From assembly GCA_964553405.1 (NCBI GenBank), contig CAZKLS010000019.1, positions 1 to 32,929 on the forward strand: DNA of 32,929 nucleotides, given 5' to 3'. Position 1 is the stretch's first letter, and each line of letters begins with the position of its first letter. Both the position numbers and the translations under genes were made by a program. Origin of the DNA: DATIRA01 sp964553405 (lineage in GTDB: Bacteria > Pseudomonadota > Gammaproteobacteria > Steroidobacterales > Steroidobacteraceae). This document shows, in pieces, positions 1-6,834 of this stretch. A model generated the notes under the pieces. It searched no databases. It was not told the DNA's origin and saw only the letters and a list, made by a program, of their open reading frames with translations.

Positions 1-16
1 AACCTCGGGAGCGGCC

Positions 17-268
17 ATGGGAATCATCTGGACACTCATCATCGGCCTGATCGTCGGCGCGCTGGGCCGATTCGTGGTCCCGGGCGCGCAGCCGATGGGC
101 TGGATCATGACCATCCTGCTCGGCGTCGGCGGCTCGTTCATCGCCGGCTTCGTCGGCCAGGCGCTCGGCTTTTACCAGGCGGGCCAGGGTGCCGGGCTCA
201 TTGCGTCGGTGATCGGCGCAGCCGTGCTGCTGCTGGTCGTGCAGAAGATCCGCGGCGGCTCGAAATAG
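17..268 (+). CDS. GlsB/YeaQ/YmgE family stress-response membrane protein
   Basis: This 83-aa protein is almost entirely hydrophobic, with three glycine-rich membrane segments at about residues 3-20, 29-50 and 58-76 and a short basic tail (KIRGGSK). That pattern and size match the transglycosylase-associated GlsB/YeaQ/YmgE family of inner-membrane proteins, which are induced by general or acid stress and whose biochemical role is unclear. A GGGAG ribosome site lies 5 nt before the ATG. The gene converges on the ecotin gene with only 3 nt between the two stop codons. Anything upstream is cut by the window edge, so operon membership cannot be judged. Confidence 0.9.
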   Translation: MGIIWTLIIGLIVGALGRFVVPGAQPMGWIMTILLGVGGSFIAGFVGQALGFYQAGQGAGLIASVIGAAVLLLVVQKIRGGSK

Positions 269-271
269 GAT

Positions 272-739
272 TCAACCGGCTTCGGCCGCGCTGGCCGTCG
301 CGTCCGCCCGCCAGAACCGGTAGCGCACCTCGACGCCGTCAGGCACGTAGACCACCAGCGGCAACCGGCTGTTGTAGCGCAGCAGCTGGGGCTCGCCGCC
401 CAGCGTGATGAATCGATCCACCTTCGGGGCATCCGGATCCACCGCCATCAGCGTACCGGCCATCGGGCCGAGTTCGCGCAGCACGTAGCGGGTGTAACCC
501 CAGCCCTGGATGGTCTCGCGCTCCAGCTGGCCGCCGAAGAAGTAACGGTTGGCCGCGTCGAGGCTGACGGTCTTGCCGACCTGCAGCTCGACCTTCCAGT
601 CGTCTTCGTTCTCCTGCTGCGGAAGGTTGATCACGTAGCGGACCATGCCCTCATCGGCCGGCGGGAAGGCTTTCAGGTTGTCTGCGCCCATCGCAGTTGC
701 TCCGGTCAGTAACAGGGCCAGCGTCAAGAGTGTCTTCAT
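272..739 (-). CDS. eco: Ecotin-family periplasmic serine protease inhibitor
   Basis: The 155-aa product has a signal peptide (about residues 1-19, cleavage near AMGA) and the ecotin core: KVELQVGKT, a GWGYTRYVL segment, and the RYNSRLPLVVYVPDG block near the C-terminus. E. coli ecotin is a periplasmic dimer that blocks trypsin-fold proteases through a Met-Met loop. The equivalent loop here reads GTLMAV (residues 96-101), which by eye places Leu98 at P1 and Met99 at P1'. Both cysteines that form the E. coli ecotin disulfide are absent, and the whole protein has no Cys. The ATG at 739 is preferred over an upstream start because the signal peptide begins there and TGGAG lies about 8 nt upstream. 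The family call is firm; the target protease is unknown. Confidence 0.9.
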   Translation of the reverse strand: MKTLLTLALLLTGATAMGADNLKAFPPADEGMVRYVINLPQQENEDDWKVELQVGKTVSLDAANRYFFGGQLERETIQGWGYTRYVLRELGPMAGTLMAVDPDAPKVDRFITLGGEPQLLRYNSRLPLVVYVPDGVEVRYRFWRADATASAAEAG

Positions 740-832
740 TCGATGCTCCAGAGGGTCTCGGCGGTGGCGTCGCACGCGAAAAATACACCAGATCCGCGAC
801 CGCGTCTGCCGGAAGCCGGCTGCGGTTCCGGG

Positions 833-2287
833 TCAATCGAAATTGAACGTGCCGCGCTTCGCGAAGCGATACTGGAAGCCCAGCGCGAACACGTCCTCAC
901 CCGGTTCGCCGACGAAGTCCGTCCCGCCGGCGAAGCGATACTCGGCGAAGAACAGCGCACTCGGATTCCAGCGATAGTCGGCGCCGAGTATCAGGTACCG
1001 GAGCTCCGCATCCGGATCGAGCAGCTCGGTTCCCTTGTCGGGCCGGTAGCCGAGCCATCCGCCCAGCAGCCCGAGCCGGTTCAGCTGGTAACGCGCCGCG
1101 AGCTCGACGCCGGTGCCGTCGAATGCGACGGGAACCAGAACGGATTCCTCCCCGACCGTGACCGGGATCCGCGCCAGGTCGCCATTGCGCTGCTTCGCAT
1201 AGACGCCCGCGAGCCGCAGACGGTCCGACTCGTACTTGACGCCCAGTGCGCCGTACTCGGCATCGCCCTGCAGCCCGACCAGCGAGCCCTTGATCGAGTC
1301 ATCCCAGAGGGCCGTCGTATAGGTGACCCCGAACTCGAGTCCCGGCAGGATCCCGGCCCTGAGCGATGCCCCGAAGCCGTCGATGACCTCGCCATTGTCC
1401 ACGTTGCGCATCTGCACCTGGAGACCCAGATCCACCGTGTCGAAGAGCCGGTTCCGATAGACGATGGAGTCGTCGGCGCGCCCGGTTCCCATGAAACCGC
1501 CATCGGTGCCTGCGTTGAACGTGACGCTGGCTTCGGCACCGAATACGTTGAAGGCGTCGGTGTAGGAGGTCACGTCGTAATGCACGCCCCACTGCTTGCC
1601 GATGCTGACCCGACCGGGCCTGCCGAAATCGACCCCGACGTACCCGAGACGCGTGCCGAAGACCGAGCCTCTGGTGGTGTTGAGCAGCAGGATGCCGCTG
1701 TTGGTGGTTTCGCCCGGGTAGAAGGTGCTCGGATTCGCGGTGAGATTCACGGACCACTCGGCATCCGCGAACAACCGTATGTCCTCTCCTGTCTCATACT
1801 GGAAGCCGATTCTCGAACGGGCGTCCTGGATCTCGGCCTCATCGTTGTTGGCTGCAAGCTGTGCGCCGAATCGCGTATAGACCAGGTAGTCGCCCAGCGA
1901 GACCGGCTCCACCGACCCGGCGCTCGCGGCATCGGCCGGGAAACCCGAACCCGACGCTGCCGCGTTGGCCTGAGCCGCGAGCCGGCGTTCCTCGTGATCG
2001 GGCTTGCCGAGCACGAACTCGCCGCCACAGCCTTCGGTGACCCAGACACCGTCCGCGTCGTAACCCCAGTTGCGCCCGAGCAGGCAGGTCGCGCTGCCCG
2101 TTGACTTGCCGAGCGCGACCCCGGCACCCGTGTACCCGGCGCAATGTTGCCGTCCGCCATCCACTGAAGCGCAGTTCAGCAGCGTCGCCTCGGCCTGCGC
2201 CTGCGCGACCGCCGGAGCGAGCGGCTGGAGCGCGAACGTGATGCAGGCAAGCCCGCCTGCCACTTTTTGCTGTGCTGAACGCATCAT
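833..2287 (-). CDS. Outer-membrane porin with N-terminal DUF3011-like domain
   Basis: The 484-aa precursor starts with a signal peptide (about 1-31). A cysteine domain at about 36-95 has Cys39, Cys49, Cys68 and Cys87 plus the motif WGYDADGVWVTEGC, which is the signature of DUF3011. After an Ala/Gly-rich linker, residues 130-484 show the alternating short beta-strands and GFQYRF-type end of a general Gram-negative porin, including GRPGRVSIGKQWGVHYD, typical of trimeric porins. The barrel ends in FNFD, one residue beyond the usual terminal aromatic. It would act as a diffusion channel in the outer membrane; the N-terminal domain may sit in the periplasm or plug the pore (inference). AGAGG-like ribosome site 6 nt before the ATG. 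It is transcribed alone, divergent from the M23 peptidase gene. Confidence 0.85.
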   Translation of the reverse strand: MMRSAQQKVAGGLACITFALQPLAPAVAQAQAEATLLNCASVDGGRQHCAGYTGAGVALGKSTGSATCLLGRNWGYDADGVWVTEGCGGEFVLGKPDHEERRLAAQANAAASGSGFPADAASAGSVEPVSLGDYLVYTRFGAQLAANNDEAEIQDARSRIGFQYETGEDIRLFADAEWSVNLTANPSTFYPGETTNSGILLLNTTRGSVFGTRLGYVGVDFGRPGRVSIGKQWGVHYDVTSYTDAFNVFGAEASVTFNAGTDGGFMGTGRADDSIVYRNRLFDTVDLGLQVQMRNVDNGEVIDGFGASLRAGILPGLEFGVTYTTALWDDSIKGSLVGLQGDAEYGALGVKYESDRLRLAGVYAKQRNGDLARIPVTVGEESVLVPVAFDGTGVELAARYQLNRLGLLGGWLGYRPDKGTELLDPDAELRYLILGADYRWNPSALFFAEYRFAGGTDFVGEPGEDVFALGFQYRFAKRGTFNFD

Positions 2288-2490
2288 GGAACCTCTGCTG
2301 GTGGGGGCAACGGCGCCGGTGCCGGGCGCTGCGGACGGGGTCGCCTGCGTGTGGACTCGATCACATATTGAGCAGTCACGGCACGGATTGTTTGTCTGGC
2401 CCCGCGCGGCACGGTAATTAGTCAGTCATAACCACGATGGTACGACACGCGGGCCGCATGCAGACGGCTCCGCTAGAGGCGAGAACGACT

Positions 2491-3492
2491 GTGGCATTGG
2501 TCATCGTTTCTGCAGGTCCGCTGACGGATAGCCGTCTGCACACGGTCGGCATGCGCCGGCTGGCCGCAGCGGCCGCCGTCGTGACGCTGCTGGCGATGAG
2601 CCTGTGCTTCACGTCGGGCTACCTGATCGCGCGCGGCAGTGGTGTCGCGGCAGCCGTCGCGCCGGGCGGCCCGGTCGCACTGGACCTGAACCGGCCCGAG
2701 GGCCGCGCGCTGATCGAGCGGATAGGGACTCTGGCCGGCCGGCTGAGTCGCCTCGAGAGCGAGGCGATCGCGCTCGGCAGACGGCTCGGCGATCCTGCAC
2801 CAGCCGCGTCTGAAGTCACACGGGCAGCCCCAGGGCCCGCCGCGCCGAAAGTCGTGGCCAAGGGCACGGGCGAACGCGACAGGATCCCTCCGCCGAGTGG
2901 TGGACCCCTGGTGCCGCTGTCGGGCCTGCCGACACCCGGACCGGTCACACCGGCCGCCCGGTACGACTACGACACCGGGCTCACCCGGCTGGAGACCGCG
3001 CTGTCCCGGCTCGAGGTCGAGCTGGCCGAGCTCGACGCCGCAACCGCGGAGCGGCAGCTCGCGAACATGGCGTACCCCTATCGCCTGCCGGTGCTGGGTC
3101 ACGATTTCGACGTCAGCTCGGCGTTCGGCGTGCGGCGCGATCCATTCACCGGCCGGCTGGCACGCCACACGGGCCTGGACATCCCGGCACCGCGTGGCAC
3201 GCCGATCCTCGCCAGCGGTGGTGGACGCGTTCGCTCCGCCGGCTACCACGGCGCCTACGGCTATACGGTCATCATCGACCACGGTGACGGCCTCTCCACG
3301 CTGTACGGACACGCCTCGAAGCTCTTCGTCCGCAAGGGCGACGTCGTGATGCCGAAGCAGAAGATCGCCGCGGTCGGCTCCAGCGGCCGCTCGACCGGTC
3401 CTCACCTGCACTTCGAGGTGATCCGCAACGGCGCCCGCGTCGAACCGAAGCAGTTCCTGGCGCAGGTGCTCCCGGCGCCGGTGCAGCCATGA
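2491..3492 (+). CDS. M23-family (LytM-type) peptidoglycan endopeptidase, membrane anchored
   Basis: A signal anchor lies at about residues 23-46, followed by a short coiled coil (63-97), a Pro/Ala-rich linker, a second helical segment (158-192) and a C-terminal M23 domain (about 193-332). The zinc and catalytic residues of LytM-type endopeptidases are present: His226 and Asp230 (HTGLD), His274 (YGHAS), and His305/His307 (HLHFEV). Such enzymes cut peptide cross-links in the periplasm. I place the start at GTG 2491, where the protein begins MALVIVS, resembling the VS-plus-basic start common in this subfamily; GAG-rich sequence lies upstream. ATGs at 2437 and 2458 are alternatives without a ribosome site. 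Its stop overlaps the next start by 4 nt, and a bactofilin follows, which points to cell-shape control. Confidence 0.9.
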   Translation: MALVIVSAGPLTDSRLHTVGMRRLAAAAAVVTLLAMSLCFTSGYLIARGSGVAAAVAPGGPVALDLNRPEGRALIERIGTLAGRLSRLESEAIALGRRLGDPAPAASEVTRAAPGPAAPKVVAKGTGERDRIPPPSGGPLVPLSGLPTPGPVTPAARYDYDTGLTRLETALSRLEVELAELDAATAERQLANMAYPYRLPVLGHDFDVSSAFGVRRDPFTGRLARHTGLDIPAPRGTPILASGGGRVRSAGYHGAYGYTVIIDHGDGLSTLYGHASKLFVRKGDVVMPKQKIAAVGSSGRSTGPHLHFEVIRNGARVEPKQFLAQVLPAPVQP

Positions 3493-3848
3493 ACCTCGCC
3501 TCGACGACCTCGACCCAGACGCTGACGACCGCGAAACTCGAGCTCTCGTCGGACGAGCGCTGGCGCATTGCACTGCTTGCGTTGGCGATCGCCGCGCTGC
3601 TGCTGCTGGCAGGCATTGCCGGAGGTCGCATGTTCGCCGACAGCTCCGCGGCCTCAGCCGAGCGCAACGAGCTTCGCGAGAGCAACGAGACGCTGCGCAA
3701 CGAGCTGGCCCGGGTGCGCACGGAACTCGAACTGGAGCGGTCCACGCGGCAAGCGCTCGACCGCGAGGTGCTGGAACTCAACGACCGGGTCGGAGAGCTG
3801 CGCTCCCGGCTCGAATTTCTCAACCAACAGAGCGGCCGCCGCCATTAG
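3489..3848 (+). CDS. Single-pass membrane protein with periplasmic coiled coil
   Basis: I do not recognise a named family for this 119-aa protein. Residues 26-46 form one membrane helix, and about 53-115 are a strongly charged heptad-like coiled coil rich in Glu, Arg and Leu. The N-terminus would be cytoplasmic. The ATG overlaps the stop of the M23 gene (ATGA), so translation is probably coupled, and the bactofilin gene starts 36 nt downstream. A short bitopic coiled-coil protein between a periplasmic endopeptidase and a cytoplasmic bactofilin polymer is well placed to link the two across the membrane. That role is inference from context only. It could also be a shortened relative of longer coiled-coil proteins found beside M23 genes. 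Confidence 0.8.
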   Translation: MNLASTTSTQTLTTAKLELSSDERWRIALLALAIAALLLLAGIAGGRMFADSSAASAERNELRESNETLRNELARVRTELELERSTRQALDREVLELNDRVGELRSRLEFLNQQSGRRH

Positions 3849-3884
3849 GCCGTCCGCAGCAAGCGTTCGTCGCACGAGGTCCCG

Positions 3885-4343
3885 ATGTTCAGCAAAAAGA
3901 AGCAGCCTTCGATCGAAGCCACGCGGCTGTCGAGTCTCATTGCCGCCGGCGTGGAAATCATCGGCGACGTCGTGATTCCGGACGGCCTGCGCATCGACGG
4001 CCGGGTGCAGGGAAACGTGCGCGCCAAACAGGGCTCCCAGGGACTGCTGGTGCTGAGCGAAAAGGGCTGTATCGAGGGTTCCGTCAAGGTGCACGATGCC
4101 GTCATCAACGGCACCATCCAGGGCGACCTCGAGGTGGACAACTTCCTCGAGCTGCAGGCCGGCGCCCGGATCACCGGCAACATCACCTACCGGCAGTTCA
4201 AGATGGAATGCGGCGCCACTGTCGAGGGGCGCCTCGAGCGGCTGCCCGAGCGACGCGGCGAGCATGCGGGGAGCCCCGCCGGCGAATCCGCGGCACCGTT
4301 TTCACAGGCGGCCGTACCCGCCGGTGTCGACCGTTCGGCCTGA
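3885..4343 (+). CDS. Bactofilin family cytoskeletal protein
   Basis: The 152-aa protein has the bactofilin core at about residues 20-115: a right-handed beta-helix built from short repeats with alternating Gly and hydrophobic residues (GDVVIPDGLRIDGRVQGNV, GSVKVHDAVINGTIQGDLEV, GARITGNITY). The flanking tails are short and disordered. Bactofilins polymerise without nucleotide at the inner face of the membrane and recruit wall enzymes; CcmA-type members work with M23 endopeptidases in shape control. The M23 gene two positions upstream fits that pairing. A GAGGT ribosome site lies about 5 nt before the ATG. The gene converges on the pyrophosphatase gene with 6 nt between stop codons. Confidence 0.93.
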   Translation: MFSKKKQPSIEATRLSSLIAAGVEIIGDVVIPDGLRIDGRVQGNVRAKQGSQGLLVLSEKGCIEGSVKVHDAVINGTIQGDLEVDNFLELQAGARITGNITYRQFKMECGATVEGRLERLPERRGEHAGSPAGESAAPFSQAAVPAGVDRSA

Positions 4344-4353
4344 CGGCGGTCAG
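4340..4353. terminator. Short hairpin shared by two convergent genes
   Basis: CTGAC-GGCG-GTCAG forms a 5-bp stem that contains both stop codons: the bactofilin TGA on the plus strand and the pyrophosphatase TGA on the minus strand. There is no T-run, so intrinsic termination is doubtful. Confidence 0.25.
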
Positions 4354-4874
4354 AACCTGACCCGCGGCGCCCGCCATGCCGGTTCCCGCGGCGCCGCGCA
4401 GGCAATTGCCTCGCGCGCGGTGATCCATCCATCGCAGGCGTTGCGTCCGGGCTGTCCTCGCAGCAGGTTCAGCAGTCCCTTGCAGCGGGCATAGAACCGG
4501 AAGAACCGCAGCACGTTGCGGCGCTCCCGGACTCCCAGCGGGGCCGCGCTGCAGACCAGCTTGTGGTCCACCATGCCGCGGTCGGTCTGCACCACGGCGC
4601 CCCATGCGGGAAGGCTCAGCCGCGAACCTGCCGGCAGTCTGGGGCCCAGCACGACGGCATCCAGCAGGTCCCCCTCCAGCCCGACGAGAGCCGGTATCGA
4701 TCCGTAGTTGAACGGGCATGGCAGCGGCGAGACGAAGTCCACGCGGCCGGTGGAACCGCGCTTCAGGAAGCTGCCACGTGGGATCTCGATGACCACGTCG
4801 AGCCGGGGCACCGGCCGGTCGCCGGCATCCGACGGATTTACGGCTGCTGACCGAGCACGGGCAGTCAATTCCAT
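4350..4874 (-). CDS. Divergent family I inorganic pyrophosphatase
   Basis: The 174-aa protein carries the soluble pyrophosphatase core: VVIEIPRGS (27-35), VDFVSPLPCPFNYGSIP (45-61), EGDLLD (67-72), and D98/D103/K105 (DRGMVDHK). These correspond to the metal- and phosphate-binding residues of the E. coli enzyme, which hydrolyses PPi to drive biosynthesis. Differences are notable: the first Asp of the DxDxxD-type signature is Glu67, the usual Pro after the second Asp is Leu70, and the Tyr-Lys pair near the C-terminus appears as Tyr128-Ala129. The tail is cysteine-rich. The ATG at 4874 overlaps the end of the DUF805 gene by 10 nt, so translation is probably coupled. Catalytic competence is uncertain; the family call is firm. 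Confidence 0.82.
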   Translation of the reverse strand: MELTARARSAAVNPSDAGDRPVPRLDVVIEIPRGSFLKRGSTGRVDFVSPLPCPFNYGSIPALVGLEGDLLDAVVLGPRLPAGSRLSLPAWGAVVQTDRGMVDHKLVCSAAPLGVRERRNVLRFFRFYARCKGLLNLLRGQPGRNACDGWITAREAIACAAPREPAWRAPRVRF

Positions 4875-5269
4875 GGCGCCTGCAATTCTGACGGCGGCTC
4901 CCGGATCACGCCCTTCGGGTTGGGACCGTAGCGGTTGCCGCCGGGCGAGCTGTCCTGCACGTAGAAATAAAGCAGGACGAACACCCCCACGAGCGGGATG
5001 AACGCGATCGCGAGCCACCATGCGCTGCGGTCCGTGTCGTGCAGCCGCCGAACCGCGACCGCGATGCCCGGCACCAGCACGCCGATCGAATAGAAGCCGC
5101 TCAGGAAGCCGAAGCCGGACGGCCGGTGCACCAGATCCGCCCAGAGGTCCACGACCGCCAGCGCGACGACGATCAGCGTGTTCGCAAGCGAGAAGTACCA
5201 GAACTCCTTGCGTCGCGCCCGCCCGCCGAAGTCAGCGTACTTCCTGAGTACTCCGAGATACCAGTTCAC
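4865..5269 (-). CDS. DUF805 inner-membrane protein
   Basis: This 134-aa protein has the DUF805 hallmarks: an N-terminal YADFGGRARRKEFWYF segment, four probable membrane helices between about residues 23 and 110, and the conserved VRRLHDTDRSAWW motif. The function of the family is unknown. Translation starts at GTG 5269, directly after the TGA of the DUF1428 gene with no gap, and the end overlaps the pyrophosphatase start. The three genes therefore form one tightly packed operon with likely coupled translation. Confidence 0.9.
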   Translation of the reverse strand: MNWYLGVLRKYADFGGRARRKEFWYFSLANTLIVVALAVVDLWADLVHRPSGFGFLSGFYSIGVLVPGIAVAVRRLHDTDRSAWWLAIAFIPLVGVFVLLYFYVQDSSPGGNRYGPNPKGVIREPPSELQAPWN

Positions 5270-5632
5270 TCACGCCCTCACGAGGACCTTGAAACCGCCC
5301 CAGAACATCCGCCGGCCATCGAAAGGCATCGCCTTGGGATCCATCATGCTCGCCAGCCGCGGATCCTTCATGACCTTAGCGTTGATGCGATCACGGTCCC
5401 TGCGTGACCGGTACACGATCCACGAGAAGACGACCACTTCGTCCGCCGCGAGCTTGACGGCCCGCGGGAACGAGGTGCGCTTGCCGGGCGGCACGTCGTC
5501 GCCGACGCACTCGACGTAATCGAGCGCCCCGTGCTCGCGCCAGACCTTGCCGGCCTTGCGGGCCATGCGCCGGTAGTCCGCCAGCCTCTCCCGCGGCACC
5601 GGAACCACGAATCCATCGACGTAATTGCCCAT
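5270..5632 (-). CDS. DUF1428 (YbaA-like) protein
   Basis: The 120-aa protein matches the DUF1428 dimeric alpha/beta-barrel family. It starts MGNYVDGFVVPVP and contains VVFSWIVYRSRRDRD and the late segment PFDGRRMFWGGFKVLV typical of the family. It is cytoplasmic and of unknown function; structurally related proteins often bind small ligands or are monooxygenase-like. A perfect GGAGG lies 6-7 nt before the ATG. It is the first gene of the DUF1428-DUF805-pyrophosphatase operon. Confidence 0.9.
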   Translation of the reverse strand: MGNYVDGFVVPVPRERLADYRRMARKAGKVWREHGALDYVECVGDDVPPGKRTSFPRAVKLAADEVVVFSWIVYRSRRDRDRINAKVMKDPRLASMMDPKAMPFDGRRMFWGGFKVLVRA

Positions 5633-5730
5633 CTCAAACCTCCCAGTCCGGCCCCTGCGGACCGGTCACAACGTGTACCGAGAGCGGACTATACCCAGCC
5701 CCGGCCACCACTCGCGCAGACTGGCAACGG

Positions 5731-6195
5731 TCAGGTCCGTCCGCGGAGCATCGCCGCCGAGGCCGCGAAGAACAGCACGGCCAGCGCGACGGCCAGCGCC
5801 AGTTGCCAGGGCAACGCCGCGAGACCCAGCACGGCAGCCACGGCACAGGTCCGCCGGTCCTCGCGGCGCGCGAAGCCGGCAAGCCCGAGCACGACCGCCA
5901 GTGCGCCGAGGCCCGCGGTCGTGCCCTCCAGCAGGCGATCCACATCGCGGCCGCGCTCCGGCGCGGGCGCCGCAGTCGCGGGCGCCTGCTCCGCCTCTCC
6001 CGCGATGGCCTCGAGCGCCTGCTCGTAGAGGCTCTTCGCCTTCTCGGCAATCACCTGTTCGATCGGCGGCGGCGGGGTGAAGGGCCCGGCCGCCTGGTGC
6101 ACGGCCGCCGCGACCAGCGCGATGCCGCCGAGCACGATCCCCAACAGCGCCAGCCAGGATGCATCTGCCCGCCCCGCGCCCGTCTCCGCTCCCAC
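5731..6195 (-). CDS. Hypothetical inner-membrane protein
   Basis: I do not recognise this 154-aa protein. It has an N-terminal membrane helix (about 14-34), a polar region of about 60 residues rich in Ala, Pro and Glu (probably periplasmic), and two or three further hydrophobic segments (about 93-107 and 117-150). The start is GTG at 6195, chosen because GAGGAGAG lies about 6 nt upstream. It is divergent from the SRPBCC gene across 44 nt. It may be an inner-membrane protein of the same transcription unit as the DUF1428 operon, but 98 nt separate them. Confidence 0.65.
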   Translation of the reverse strand: MGAETGAGRADASWLALLGIVLGGIALVAAAVHQAAGPFTPPPPIEQVIAEKAKSLYEQALEAIAGEAEQAPATAAPAPERGRDVDRLLEGTTAGLGALAVVLGLAGFARREDRRTCAVAAVLGLAALPWQLALAVALAVLFFAASAAMLRGRT

Positions 6196-6226
6196 CCGAC
6201 TCTCCTCGTCGCAAACCGGCTGCCGG

Positions 6227-6232
6227 TATCCT
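6227..6232 (+). promoter_or_regulatory. -10-like hexamer for a probable leaderless transcript
   Basis: TATCCT ends 7 nt before the ATG of the SRPBCC gene, which has no Shine-Dalgarno sequence. Transcription from this box would start at or beside the A of the start codon. No good -35 is visible. Confidence 0.35.
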
Positions 6233-6239
6233 AGCGCCC

Positions 6240-6704
6240 ATGACCCGCGATGCGCGTCTTCGGCAGCGACTCGAACGCAGCAGCTGGCTGCCGCGCCCGA
6301 TCGAGCAGGTCTTCGCCTTCTTCGCCGACGCCACGAACCTCGAGCGTATCACTCCGCCGGAATTGCGATTCCGCATCGTCAGTCCGCTGCCGATCGAGAT
6401 GCGCCGCGGGACACTGATCGATTACCGGCTCGCGCTGTTCCTGGTGCCGTTCGGCTGGCGAACCGAGATCAGCGAGTGGTCTCCACCCTGGCGTTTCGTG
6501 GACCGCCAGGTGGCCGGTCCCTACCGCAGCTGGGTCCATGCGCACGGCTTCATGACGGAGCGAGGCGGCACGCGAATGCGGGACCGGGTCGAATACGTGC
6601 TCCCGCTGGGAACCGCAGGACTGCTCGCGGCGCCGCTGGTACGTCGCGAACTGGAGCGGATCTTCGACTACCGGGCCGCGGCGATCGGCGCACTGCTCGC
6701 GTGA
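6240..6704 (+). CDS. SRPBCC (START/Bet v1-like) family protein
   Basis: The 154-aa protein begins with the helix-grip entry sequence SSWLPRPIEQVFAFFADATN, followed by LERITPPEL, a run of beta-strands (VPFGWRTEISEWSPPWRFVDRQ) and a long C-terminal amphipathic helix. This is the SRPBCC fold of polyketide cyclase/START-like proteins, which bind a hydrophobic ligand in a cavity. The closest flavour by eye is the group annotated as ligand-binding SRPBCC or cyclase/dehydrase. The ligand is unknown. The ATG at 6240 is used because the family N-terminus starts here. There is no ribosome site upstream. Confidence 0.82.
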   Translation: MTRDARLRQRLERSSWLPRPIEQVFAFFADATNLERITPPELRFRIVSPLPIEMRRGTLIDYRLALFLVPFGWRTEISEWSPPWRFVDRQVAGPYRSWVHAHGFMTERGGTRMRDRVEYVLPLGTAGLLAAPLVRRELERIFDYRAAAIGALLA

Positions 6705-6834
6705 GCAAGCGGCCCCGGGACCACGCCCCCGGGTGCCGACATGTTGCTCGAGTTCTCAGTTTCGGTGTGCATCCGTTCTACTTATGTCATGCGGCCGCGT
6801 AGTCTGCGCGACGTAGACCCAATCATTGCCATGC

